Counted from the stretch's first letter, positions 48,678-56,598 are shown. The stretch is 64,000 bases of DNA from Planctomonas psychrotolerans (GCF_008642235.1 NZ_SJEV01000001.1:1816400-1880399), one strand, 5' to 3'. Made by a program: numbers and translations. The notes: generated by a model not told the origin, from the letters alone.

Positions 48678-49367
48678 ATGAGCGGCCGGGGAGGCGCGGA
48701 CTACCTCGGTACCTACCTCGTCACCGACCCTGTCCTGTGCGGCGAACGCGGTGTGCTGTCCGTGATCTCCGCCGCGGTGGACGGTGGCGCGACCACGGTG
48801 CAGATCCGCGAGAAGACGGCAAGCGCGCGGGACCTGTTCGAGCTCACCGTTCGTGCGAGCGAGATCATCGCTGGACGGGCACGACTGATCGTCGATGACC
48901 GGGTCGACGTGTTCCTCGCCGCGCGCGCGGAGGGTGCTCGTGTCGACGGCGTGCACGTGGGACAGACCGACCTCCCGGTCGCCGTGGTGCGGGCCCTCGT
49001 CGGCACGGAAGCCGTGGTCGGTCTCACCGCCAACACGTCGGCGCACCTCGCGGCCGTGGCCGAGCTGCCGTCCGGCACCGTCGACTACCTCGGCGTGGGA
49101 GTGATCCGCCCGACGGCGACCAAGCCCGGCCATCCGGAACCGCTGGGTATTGCGGGTTTCGCTGCGTTGGCCGCAGCCACCGATCTGCCGTGCGTGGCGA
49201 TCGGGGGAGTGCACCTCGACGACACCGCGGGGCTTCGGGCCGCCGGTGCTGCGGGCCGTGCTGTCGTGTCGGCGATCTGTGCGGCCGATGATCCGGAGCG
49301 GGTCGCTCGAGCCTTCGCGGCCGCGTGGGCGGGAGAGGACTCGCCGTCGGACGGAGGGCGATCGTGA
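48678..49367 (+). CDS. thiE: Thiamine-phosphate synthase
   Basis: Joins HMP-PP and thiazole phosphate to thiamine phosphate, 229 aa TIM barrel. TTVQIREK, LIVDDRVDVFLAARAEGARVDGVHVGQTDLP, YLGVGVIRPTATK and CVAIGGVHLDD are family motifs. ATG 48678 has GAGGGG upstream; ATG 48663, overlapping the thiM stop, is an in-frame alternative. Overlaps the next gene by four bases (GTGA). Confidence 0.93.
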   Translation: MSGRGGADYLGTYLVTDPVLCGERGVLSVISAAVDGGATTVQIREKTASARDLFELTVRASEIIAGRARLIVDDRVDVFLAARAEGARVDGVHVGQTDLPVAVVRALVGTEAVVGLTANTSAHLAAVAELPSGTVDYLGVGVIRPTATKPGHPEPLGIAGFAALAAATDLPCVAIGGVHLDDTAGLRAAGAAGRAVVSAICAADDPERVARAFAAAWAGEDSPSDGGRS

Positions 49368-50896
49368 CCACCAACGGCGTGCCGGATGGCCGGACGCCTC
49401 GGGCCCGACCGCCTCGCGTGCTGAGCATCGCGGGGACCGATCCGACGGGTGGCGCCGGCATTCAGGCCGACCTCAAGAGCATCGCCGCTTCGGGAGGATA
49501 CGGGATGGCGGTGGTGACCGCCCTCGTCGCGCAGAACACCCACGGCGTGCGCAGCATCCACACGCCGCCCGTGGCCTTTCTCCGCGAGCAACTCGACGCC
49601 GTCAGTGACGACGTCACCATCGACGCCGTCAAGATCGGGATGCTCGGCAGCACGGCCGTCATCGACGAGGTCGCCGACTGGTTGCGTCGGAACCGGGCAC
49701 CGATCGTCGTGCTCGATCCGGTCATGATCGCGACGAGCGGGGACCGGTTGCTCGACGCCGACGCCGAGGAGGCCGTGCGACGGTTGCTCCCCCTGGTCGA
49801 TCTGGTCACCCCCAATCTGCCCGAACTCGCGGTCCTGGCCGACGAACCGCTCTCCACGACATGGGCGGAAGCCCTGGACCAGGCCGCCCGAGTGTCCGAG
49901 GAAGGCTCCGTCACCGTGTTGGTCAAGGGCGGACACCTGTCCGGTGCCCAGTCGCCCGACGCGTTGGTCGACGCGGCAGGCCGGTTGCCCGAGGGCAGCA
50001 CCGTGATCGAGGTGCCGGGCGAACGCATCCCGACCAGCAACACCCATGGCACCGGGTGCTCCCTCTCGAGCGCGATGGCGACACTCCGCGCGCGGCATGG
50101 CGATTGGCACACTGCCCTGATCGACGCCAAAGCCTGGCTCGGCGGGAGTCTGCGATTCGCGGACGACCTCGACGTCGGTTCCGGCAGCGGACCGATCAAC
50201 CACTTCTGGTCGTTGTGGCGAGGCGATGGGGCGTCGGCGATCCCGCGCACTCTCACCGATGCCTGGTGGGCCGACATCGATGACATCCGCACGAAGATCG
50301 ATCGCCTCGCGTTCGTGCGAGGTCTCGCCGACGGCAGCCTGGCTGAGGAGGAGTTCGCTCACTATCTCGCGCAAGACGCCCTGTATCTGCGCGACTATGC
50401 GCGGGCGCTCGCTCGGGCGAGTCAGCTGGCACCCACCACGGAGGAGCAGGCGTTCTGGGCCGATGCCGCGCACGCCTCGATAGCGAGCGAGATGGAGGTG
50501 CATCGCGACTGGCTAGGAACGCGTCGCACCGCGCGGCCGGAGCCCCACCCGGTCACCACCGCGTACCTCACCCATCTGCTCGCGGTGAGCGGAGGGTCGG
50601 ACTATGGCGTGCTGATCGCCGCTCTCCTGCCCTGCTTCTGGATCTACCGGGACGTCGGCATGCGCCTGCGCGCGCATGCTTCCGGCGAACACCCCTACGC
50701 GTCGTGGCTCGAGACGTACGCCGATCCAATGTTCGCCGCAGCAACCAGTCAGGCGATCGACTACGTGGGCCGATCAGCAGTGCGAGCGGGGGCAGACGAT
50801 CGGGATGCGATGTGGAGAGCGTTCCGGGCGTCAGCACAATTCGAGCTCGAATTCTTCGCGATGTCGTCACGGGAAGGGTGCAGCCCTAGTTCATGA
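49364..50896 (+). CDS. thiD: Bifunctional HMP/HMP-P kinase and TenA thiaminase II (ThiD-TenA fusion)
   Basis: 510 aa fusion. Residues ~15-270 are ThiD: LSIAGTDPTGGAGIQADLKSIAASGGYGMAVVTALVAQNT, VLDPVMIATSGDRLL, HGTGCSLSSAMA. Residues ~290-505 are TenA: FAHYLAQDALYLRDYARALA and LLPCFWIYRDVG, where the cysteine matches the thiaminase II nucleophile. The TenA half would hydrolyse degraded thiamine or aminopyrimidines to HMP, which the ThiD half phosphorylates. GTG 49364 overlaps the thiE stop. No thiC or thiG is nearby, so the operon reads as salvage. Its last 11 bp overlap the convergent SDR gene. Confidence 0.94.
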   Translation: MTTNGVPDGRTPRARPPRVLSIAGTDPTGGAGIQADLKSIAASGGYGMAVVTALVAQNTHGVRSIHTPPVAFLREQLDAVSDDVTIDAVKIGMLGSTAVIDEVADWLRRNRAPIVVLDPVMIATSGDRLLDADAEEAVRRLLPLVDLVTPNLPELAVLADEPLSTTWAEALDQAARVSEEGSVTVLVKGGHLSGAQSPDALVDAAGRLPEGSTVIEVPGERIPTSNTHGTGCSLSSAMATLRARHGDWHTALIDAKAWLGGSLRFADDLDVGSGSGPINHFWSLWRGDGASAIPRTLTDAWWADIDDIRTKIDRLAFVRGLADGSLAEEEFAHYLAQDALYLRDYARALARASQLAPTTEEQAFWADAAHASIASEMEVHRDWLGTRRTARPEPHPVTTAYLTHLLAVSGGSDYGVLIAALLPCFWIYRDVGMRLRAHASGEHPYASWLETYADPMFAAATSQAIDYVGRSAVRAGADDRDAMWRAFRASAQFELEFFAMSSREGCSPSS

Positions 50897-51650
50897 CCAG
50901 GCCGCCGTCGACCACGAGGTTCTGTCCGGTCACCGACCGGGCCCAGGGGGAGGCGAAGAACAGCACCGCATCCGCGAACTCGGCGGGGGTGGTGACTCGG
51001 CGCAGCGGGGTGGAGGCGGCGATGAAGTCGAACACCTCCTCCGGGGTGGCCGAACTGGCGTCCGTCGTGCGCAACAGTCCGCCGGAGACCATGTTCGCGG
51101 TGATGTTGTGCGGACCGAGGTCCGCGGCGAGGGTGCGGGTCAGCGACAACAGGGCGGCCTTGGCTGCGGTGTAGTCGTGGTACGGGACCACCGGGTTCTG
51201 GAAGAGGTTGGTGCCGATGGTGATGATGCGGCCGAAGCCCGCCTCGCGCATGCTCGCCAAGGTCTGCTGGGTCGTGTTCAGGGCGCCACGCACACTGCCG
51301 GCGAACTGGGTCTCGAACTCGTCCCAGCCGATGTCCGCAGCGGTGGAGCGGGCATCGCCGTTGAAACTGAAGTCGGCTAACGCGTTGTTCACCACCGTGG
51401 TCACGGCGGATCCGAAGTGTGCTCGAGCCTGTTCGAGCATTGCCGCGACCTGGTCGGCGTCGGTGACGTCGGCGCGCACGGCAAGCGCCTGTTCAGGCCC
51501 GTAGTCGGCGGCCAGCGCCTCCGCTCCTGCGGCGCTGGCGCGGTAGTTGACGACCACCCGCGCGCGCTGGGTCGCGAAAGCCTGGACGACGCTTCGGCCC
51601 AGGCCGCGTCCGCCGCCGGTGACCAGGACGATCTGTTCCGCAATCTGCAT
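50886..51650 (-). CDS. TPP-riboswitch-controlled short-chain dehydrogenase (FabG-like)
   Basis: SDR of 254 aa. The NAD(P) motif TGGGRGLGRS (11-20) and the catalytic YTAAK (Y160, K164) are present. The position of the catalytic Ser, 13 residues before Tyr, is Thr147, and NNAG is replaced by NNAL. A C-terminal GQNLVVDGGLV is typical of FabG-like enzymes. The ATG lies about 66 bp after a TPP aptamer on the same strand, and the gene converges on thiD/tenA with an 11-bp overlap. Regulation suggests a role in thiamine precursor metabolism, for example oxidoreduction of a pyrimidine or thiazole side chain. The substrate is unknown. Confidence 0.85.
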   Translation of the reverse strand: MQIAEQIVLVTGGGRGLGRSVVQAFATQRARVVVNYRASAAGAEALAADYGPEQALAVRADVTDADQVAAMLEQARAHFGSAVTTVVNNALADFSFNGDARSTAADIGWDEFETQFAGSVRGALNTTQQTLASMREAGFGRIITIGTNLFQNPVVPYHDYTAAKAALLSLTRTLAADLGPHNITANMVSGGLLRTTDASSATPEEVFDFIAASTPLRRVTTPAEFADAVLFFASPWARSVTGQNLVVDGGLVMN

Positions 51651-51716
51651 GAGTTTTCTCCACCTCAGTCAAGGCGAAAGGAGGCGATCGGCGCCAACGC
51701 GGGCGTGATCGTTCCA

Positions 51717-51800
51717 TGACATCCCTTCGCTAGTTCGAACTAGATCAGGTTCAACGGGTGTCATCTCAGCCGGCCGTTTCGTGGTCGGCACCCCGTGTCG
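51717..51800 (-). promoter_or_regulatory. Second TPP riboswitch, upstream of the SDR gene
   Basis: Read on the - strand: GACACGGGGTGCC, GGCTGAGATGACACCC, GTTGAACCTGATCTAG...CTAGCGAAGGGATGTC, with GACA/TGTC closing P1. It is nearly the same as the thiM aptamer. The 66 bp between aptamer and ATG contain a weak CGATC/GATCG stem and a GGTGGAG ribosome site, so the mechanism (termination or translation) is not obvious. Confidence 0.92.
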
Positions 51801-51983
51801 TTGGGGACGAGTACACGGAGGGGCCGGTCCGGCGAACGCCCATCACTGCGGAGGCCGGCGGAGGTCGATGACCAGTTCACTGTGTGGGTGCGTGCGATCG
51901 CAACGCACGGGTCGCTCGGTGATGGGGGTCTCGCCCGTGGTGAGGGGGGGAGGAGGAGCCGGGGCTGGGGAGGAGAGGGTCGT

Positions 51984-51989
51984 TAGGCT
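51984..51989 (+). promoter_or_regulatory. -10 element for leaderless acetyltransferase transcript (TAGGCT)
   Basis: TAGGCT lies six bases before ATG 51996; no Shine-Dalgarno in between. Confidence 0.5.
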
Positions 51990-51995
51990 GGAGCG

Positions 51996-53033
51996 ATGTC
52001 CGCTCTTCCCCTGAGTGCGCGGGTGACCGCTCCCTCGCACGTGTCCGTCCCCGTCGATGCCGACGGCATCACCTGGCGCCCCGCCCGGGCCGACGACGTG
52101 GATGCGATCGCCGCACTGCACCGTCGCATGGATCCGCTCGATCACCCGCACTACATCACGAGTCGCGAGGAGGTGGCCGTCGAATTCGCCCACTCGTACG
52201 TGGACGCGGAGCGGGACACGGTGGCCGCCCTCGATGCCGACGGCACGGTGATCGCTTACGGGTTCAGCATCCTGCCGCCCGGCCAGGAGACGCTCGTGCG
52301 GGTGATTCTCTTCGGCGGGGTCGACCCCGACCACCGAGGTCGCGGCCTCGGCCGTGCGCTGCTCGAATGGCAGGAGTCACGCGGTCGACAGCATCTCGCC
52401 GGGTCATCCCGAACGTTGCCGGGGTGGATGCTGTGCTTCGCCGACGAGGAGGCCGTCGCGTCCGTTCGGTTGTTCGAGCGTGCCGGTTTCGACACGGCGC
52501 GGTACTTCCTGGAGCTGCGGCGCGATCTCTCCCTGCCGATCCCCGAGGTGTCGTTGCCCGACGGTGTGCGCCTCATCCCGTACGACCCGTCGTGGCGCGA
52601 ACGCACTCGCGACGCGAAGAACGAGGCCTTCCGCGACCACTGGGGGTCGCAGCCGGCGTCGGAGGAGCAGTGGGAGAGCTTCGTCGGGATGGACGTCTTC
52701 CGGGCTGACCTGTCATTCCTCGTCGTGGCGCCGGACGGCGACGGGGGTGAACGCGTCATCGCGTTCGTCCTGACCGAGGTCAACGAGGACGACTGGCAGG
52801 TTCAGGGCTATCGCGGCGCCTACATCGCCCTCGTGGGAGTAGTGCGAGACTGGCGCGGCAAGCGCCTCGCGCAGGCGCTGCTCGCACGCACCATGACCGC
52901 CTATCGCGAGGTCGGCCTCGAGAAGGCGAACCTCGATGTCGACTCCGACAGCCCCACCGGCGCGCTCGGGCTCTACACCGGCATGGGGTTCGAGCAGGCG
53001 ACTCGCTCGATCGGCTTCGTCAAGACGTTCTGA
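51996..53033 (+). CDS. Double-GNAT acetyltransferase
   Basis: 345 aa with two GNAT folds. The first (about 20-175) has a complete acetyl-CoA loop (GGVDPDHRGRGLGRALLEW). The second (about 185-345) has a weaker loop (VGVVRDWRGKRLAQALL) followed by LGLYTGMGFEQATRSIGFVK. Tandem GNAT proteins in actinobacteria include mycothiol synthase (MshD) and related enzymes; this one is similar in layout, but the acceptor substrate cannot be deduced. Monocistronic, probably leaderless. Confidence 0.8.
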   Translation: MSALPLSARVTAPSHVSVPVDADGITWRPARADDVDAIAALHRRMDPLDHPHYITSREEVAVEFAHSYVDAERDTVAALDADGTVIAYGFSILPPGQETLVRVILFGGVDPDHRGRGLGRALLEWQESRGRQHLAGSSRTLPGWMLCFADEEAVASVRLFERAGFDTARYFLELRRDLSLPIPEVSLPDGVRLIPYDPSWRERTRDAKNEAFRDHWGSQPASEEQWESFVGMDVFRADLSFLVVAPDGDGGERVIAFVLTEVNEDDWQVQGYRGAYIALVGVVRDWRGKRLAQALLARTMTAYREVGLEKANLDVDSDSPTGALGLYTGMGFEQATRSIGFVKTF

Positions 53034-53070
53034 CGAGGCGGTAGCGCGCCCCCGCGCCCGTCGTCGGTAC

Positions 53071-53330
53071 GGTCCCTGATTCGTCAAAGGGACGTCCCCA
53101 TACGGTCCCTGAGCCTGTCGAAGGGACGTCCCCATACGGTCCCTGAGCTTGTCGAAGGGACGCAACCCACGGTCCCTGAGCTTGTCGAAGGGACCCGACC
53201 ACTCGGTCCCTGAGCCTGTCGAACGGACGTTGCCACGCGGTCCCTGAGCTTGTCGAAGGGACGTTCCCACGCGGTCCCTGAGCTTGTCGAAGGGACGTTC
53301 CCACGCGGTCCCTGCGCTTGTCGAAGGGAC
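53071..53330 (+). repeat. 34-bp periodic array, eight copies of the 24-bp repeat
   Basis: Copies start at 53071 (degenerate), 53104, 53138, 53171, 53205, 53239, 53273 and 53307, so the period is 33-34 bp. All are in the same direction (GGTCCCTGAG...TCGAAGGGAC). The 9-10-bp spacers are themselves alike (GTTCCCACGC, GTCCCCATAC). With the following elements it fills the 760-bp gap 53034-53793. Confidence 0.92.
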
Positions 53331-53350
53331 GCGATTGGTTGCGGTCGTGT

Positions 53351-53430
53351 GGGGGTGCGGAGGTGGCGTGCTGGGGCTCCGCCCATAGATGCCCACCGAC
53401 CCCCGAGCCCCACCACGCCACCTCCGCCCC
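53351..53430 (+). repeat. Left 80-bp hairpin element of the HNH module
   Basis: A 67-nt core (53359-53425) starts GGAGGTGGCGTG and ends CACGCCACCTCC, and its arms pair into a long hairpin. The identical core occurs as an exact reverse complement at 55439-55505; including flanks the near-match covers 80 bp. Confidence 0.92.
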
Positions 53431-53485
53431 GAACTTTCCGGGACGCCTTTCGGTCCCGAGGTGGGCTTCGGGCTGAGAAGAGTAC

Positions 53486-53679
53486 GGCCCCTGAGCTTGT
53501 CGAACGGGCGCCACCCCGCGGTCCCTGAGCCTGTCGAAGGGACGCACGCATACGGTCCCTGAGCTTGTCGAATTGGCGTTCCCATACGGTCCCTGAGCCT
53601 GTCGAAGGGGCGCCACCCCGCGGTCCGTGAGCCCGTCGCAGGAACCCGACCACCCGGTCCCTGAGCCTGTCGAAGGGAC
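53486..53679 (+). repeat. Second 34-bp periodic array, six copies
   Basis: Copies start at 53486, 53520, 53554, 53588, 53622 and 53656, exactly 34 bp apart, same direction as the first array but out of register with it. Several copies are degenerate (CGAACGGGCG, CGAATTGGCG, CGTCGCAGGA). Confidence 0.9.
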
Positions 53680-53747
53680 ATAAGGCGCCGTCGACCGCCC
53701 CCTCTTCTCCTCCACAAGCTCGACCGAGAAACGGCCACTGACCGGGG

Positions 53748-53776
53748 TTGACCTCCGGGCGAGAATGTCGTAGGTG
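53748..53776 (+). promoter_or_regulatory. Promoter of the HNH gene
   Basis: TTGACC (53748-53753), 17-bp spacer, TAGGTG (53771-53776). The start would fall near 53783, just upstream of ATG 53794. This argues against the in-frame GTG 53776 as start codon. Confidence 0.55.
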
Positions 53777-53793
53777 TGTGCGATGGTACCTCC

Positions 53794-55242
53794 ATGAAAG
53801 CCCCGGACGACGAAGCCACAACCGAGCAGAAACCCGAGGACGCCGGCCGTGCGATCGCCCGGATCCAAGCACTCGCCACCGAATGCGCCGACGCACTCCC
53901 GTGCACCACCATTCCGGACCTCACCGACGCCGACACGCTCGCGCTGGTGGCCGAGGTCGAACGCCTCGGCCGTCGCATCGACGCCCTACGGGTCGCCCTG
54001 GCCGGTGAGGTCGCGGACCGTTCCCGCCCGTCCCGCGGCGCGCGCGGTCTGGCCGTGTCCCGGGGCTGTCGCACTCCCGCGGATCTCATTGAGCGGCTGA
54101 CACAGGTGTCCGGCACCACCGCCCGCCGGCGGGTAGTCCTCGCCAGTGACGTTCGTCGCGACCCGTTCCCGGGTGGCGACCGCACGCGCGCCCGGTTCGA
54201 CCTCGTCGCTGGCGCGCTCGAGGACGGCCGGATCGGCATCGACGCGGCCACGGTCATCACGAAGGGCCTCACCCCGCTTCTCGCTCACGGGTCGTTGGAC
54301 GAGCTGAAGAAGGCGGAGACCGAACTCGTCGCCGCTGCAAGCGGCACCGGCCCTGACTCGACGGTGCCGGCGTCGGCGGACTCGGTGCGGGTGATGGTGT
54401 GCGTGTGGCAGGCGAAGATCGACCCCGACGGCCTTGATCCGGCGGAGGACAGGGTGATGGCGGTGCGGGACTTCCGGTTCGGTCCGGAACGCAACGGGTT
54501 GCTGCATGGTTCGTTCCGGCTCATGGCGGAAGCCGGAGGTCGGGTGAAGGCCTTGTTCGACGCGTACCTGGCCCCGACCACCGCACCCGCGTTCATGTCC
54601 GAAGAAGAATGCGCAGCCGCGGAAGCGGAAGGCGGCAAAGACCTACGGACGCCGGCTCAGCAGCGGCATGACATCTTCGTCGCGATCATCGACGCCATGG
54701 CGAGAAGCGGCCAGGCGCCCGAGGTCGGTGGTGCTGCACCCACCGTGCTCGTGTCGGTCCGCGCCGAGGACCTCGAAGCGAACCGGGGTGTTGGGTGGTC
54801 GGATCGGGTGGAGGGTCCGGTGTCGATGCGGACGGTGCGGCAGCTGGTGTGCACCGGCGGCATCCAAAAGGTCGTCCTCACGACTGAGGGGCGGATCGTG
54901 CAACTCGGTTCACCGGAGCGGTGCTTCACCCCACAGCAGCGACGCGCGATCTCCCTCCGTGACGGTGGCTGCGTCATTCCCGGCTGCACCATCCCCGCCG
55001 GGTGGTGTGAGATCCACCACGTGGTCCCGGACCGGGATGGCGGGCCGACGCACACGGATAACGGTGTGCTGTTGTGTTGGTTCCATCACCGCACCATCGA
55101 CACCTCCGAGTGGCAGATCCGGATGCGGGACGGGGTCCCCGAGGTGAAACCGCCGCCGTGGATCGAGTACTTCGGGAAGTGGCGACCCGCCACCAGATCC
55201 CGCACCCGACTCCTCGACCGGCACCACACCCCACCCGACTAG
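53794..55242 (+). CDS. DUF222 / HNH endonuclease (13E12 repeat family)
   Basis: 482 aa. The N-terminal ~330 residues match the DUF222 region typical of actinobacterial 13E12-type proteins (LTDADTLALVAEVERLGRRIDALRVALAGEVADRS, GARGLAVSRGCRTPADLIERLTQVSGTTARRRV). The C-terminal HNH domain has CVIPGCTIPAGWCEIHHVVPDRDGGPTHTDNGVLLCWFHHR, with paired zinc cysteines, the catalytic HH, the central Asn and the terminal HH. The protein is probably a DNA nickase or nuclease. The gene is bracketed by inverted copies of the same repeat blocks and followed by a 12-bp hairpin, so it looks like a discrete module that can spread. Confidence 0.88.
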   Translation: MKAPDDEATTEQKPEDAGRAIARIQALATECADALPCTTIPDLTDADTLALVAEVERLGRRIDALRVALAGEVADRSRPSRGARGLAVSRGCRTPADLIERLTQVSGTTARRRVVLASDVRRDPFPGGDRTRARFDLVAGALEDGRIGIDAATVITKGLTPLLAHGSLDELKKAETELVAAASGTGPDSTVPASADSVRVMVCVWQAKIDPDGLDPAEDRVMAVRDFRFGPERNGLLHGSFRLMAEAGGRVKALFDAYLAPTTAPAFMSEEECAAAEAEGGKDLRTPAQQRHDIFVAIIDAMARSGQAPEVGGAAPTVLVSVRAEDLEANRGVGWSDRVEGPVSMRTVRQLVCTGGIQKVVLTTEGRIVQLGSPERCFTPQQRRAISLRDGGCVIPGCTIPAGWCEIHHVVPDRDGGPTHTDNGVLLCWFHHRTIDTSEWQIRMRDGVPEVKPPPWIEYFGKWRPATRSRTRLLDRHHTPPD

Positions 55243-55282
55243 TCCCGCGCCGGGGAGACGCGTCGACCGGTAGCCACGGTCG

Positions 55283-55309
55283 CCGGTCCTGTCGAAGCGA
55301 CAGGACCGG
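55283..55309 (+). terminator. Hairpin after the HNH gene
   Basis: Perfect 12-bp stem CCGGTCCTGTCG (55283-55294) with 55298-55309 and an AAG loop; no T-run. Probable terminator. Confidence 0.6.
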
Positions 55310-55319
55310 TGCGGCCAGT

Positions 55320-55379
55320 GTCCCTTCGACGAGCTCAGGGACCGTGTGCGAATGCGTCCCTTCGAGAAGCTCAGGGACC
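55320..55379 (-). repeat. Two inverted copies of the 24-bp repeat, right flank of the HNH module
   Basis: Copies at 55320-55343 and 55356-55379 run opposite to the left-flank arrays, 36 bp apart. With the following elements they fill 55243-55599. A further stem (55399-55407 with 55428-55436) precedes the hairpin element. Confidence 0.88.
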
Positions 55380-55433
55380 GTGTTCCGGTCAGTCCCCTCC
55401 CCAACTCGGGAACGTACGTCATTCGAGGAGTTG

Positions 55434-55513
55434 GGGGCGGAGGTGGCGTGGTGGGGCTCGGGGGTCGGTGGGCATCTATGGGCGGAGCCCCAGCACGCCA
55501 CCTCCGCACCCCC
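55434..55513 (-). repeat. Right 80-bp hairpin element of the HNH module
   Basis: Reverse complement of 53351-53430; the 67-nt core (55439-55505) is identical base for base. Confidence 0.92.
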
Positions 55514-55515
55514 CG

Positions 55516-55573
55516 GTCCCTTCGACAGGCTCAGGGACTGTGGGGGTGCAAGCCTTTCGACGAGCACGGGACC
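55516..55573 (-). repeat. Outer pair of inverted 24-bp repeats
   Basis: Copies at 55516-55539 and (degenerate) 55552-55573, 36 bp apart, again opposite to the left flank. They end 15 bp before the truA -10. Confidence 0.82.
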
Positions 55574-55587
55574 GGGCGGTGCGCTTC

Positions 55588-55593
55588 TAGACT
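55588..55593 (+). promoter_or_regulatory. -10 element for leaderless truA transcript (TAGACT)
   Basis: TAGACT lies six bases before ATG 55600. Confidence 0.5.
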
Positions 55594-55599
55594 GCAGGG

Positions 55600-56598
55600 A
55601 TGGATGCGGGGAGCGAAGCGGACGGCGGTGCCGCCGACACGGACGCCGGGGAAACGCTCCGCTTCCGCCTAGACATCGCGTACGACGGCACGAACTTCAG
55701 CGGGTGGGGCAGACAGCCGCGCCTCCGCACGGTGCAGGGGGAGATCGAGGCCGCGCTCGCCAGCATCTTCCGGTCCGCGCCCCCGCCGCCCATGCTGGTG
55801 GTCGCGGGTCGCACCGACGCCGGCGTGCACGCCACCGGGCAGGTCGCCCACGTGGATCTCACGCCGGCGCAGGTCGCCAAGCTGACACAGCCTCCTCGCG
55901 GATCCCGAACCCGGAGACCGAAACAGCAGACCGAGCTGGCGACGGCACCGGCTACGGCACCCCAGCAGGCGCGAACGCAGAGCACGGACCCCGGTCCCAC
56001 ACTGGCCAGGCGCATCAACGGCATCTTCGGTGCGGCGTCCGACGTCGTCATCCGGGCGTGCACTCCCGCGCCGGAGGGCTTCGACGCGCGGTTCTCTGCC
56101 ACCTGGCGCGCCTACCGCTACCGCATCGCCGACACCCCCGACACGCACGATCCGCTGCAACGCCACCGCACGGTCTGGGTGCCCGGCGCGCTCGACGACC
56201 GGGCGATGGATGCGGCCGCGGTGGCGCTGATCGGACTGCACGACTTCGCGGCCTACTGCAAACCGCGGGAGGGCGCCACCACGATCCGCACCCTGCAGGA
56301 CTTCCGGTGGACCCGCGCGGAGGACGGCGTGCTCGTCGCCGACGTGCGTGCCGACGCCTTCTGCCACAGCATGGTGCGCGCGCTCGTCGGGGGGAGCGTC
56401 GCCGTGGGGGAGGGGCGGTTGCCGCCCGAGCGCCTGGTCGAACTCCTCAGCTCGGATGCGCGCACCAGCGACTTCAAGGTGATGCCCGCGAAGGGACTCA
56501 CCCTCCTGCGCGTCGGCTACCCGGCCGACGACCTGCTCGCCGCACGCACCTTGATCACCCGGGCCCGCCGGGCTCCGCACGAGCGCACGACGGTTTGA
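55600..56598 (+). CDS. truA: tRNA pseudouridine(38-40) synthase TruA with insertion
   Basis: Isomerises U38-40 of the tRNA anticodon arm, 332 aa against about 250-290 in most relatives. LDIAYDGTNFSGWGRQPRLRTVQGEIEAAL and the catalytic Asp of VAGRTDAGVHATGQVAHVDL are intact, as are FDARFSATWRAYRYRI and AFCHSMVRALVGG. A Gln/Thr/Ala/Arg-rich insertion of ~40 residues (about 100-138) splits the first half after the catalytic motif. It is followed by rplM-rpsI, a common actinobacterial order. Confidence 0.94.
   Translation: MDAGSEADGGAADTDAGETLRFRLDIAYDGTNFSGWGRQPRLRTVQGEIEAALASIFRSAPPPPMLVVAGRTDAGVHATGQVAHVDLTPAQVAKLTQPPRGSRTRRPKQQTELATAPATAPQQARTQSTDPGPTLARRINGIFGAASDVVIRACTPAPEGFDARFSATWRAYRYRIADTPDTHDPLQRHRTVWVPGALDDRAMDAAAVALIGLHDFAAYCKPREGATTIRTLQDFRWTRAEDGVLVADVRADAFCHSMVRALVGGSVAVGEGRLPPERLVELLSSDARTSDFKVMPAKGLTLLRVGYPADDLLAARTLITRARRAPHERTTV

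Noticed and set aside
53071-53330. CRISPR-like regular array
   Set aside because: Spacers are only 9-10 bp and nearly identical to one another, repeats are degenerate, and no cas gene is present. It is a tandem 34-bp repeat.
53776-53793. GTG 53776 as start of the HNH protein
   Set aside because: It lies in the -10 element of a well-spaced TTGACC-N17-TAGGTG promoter, so ATG 53794 is more likely.
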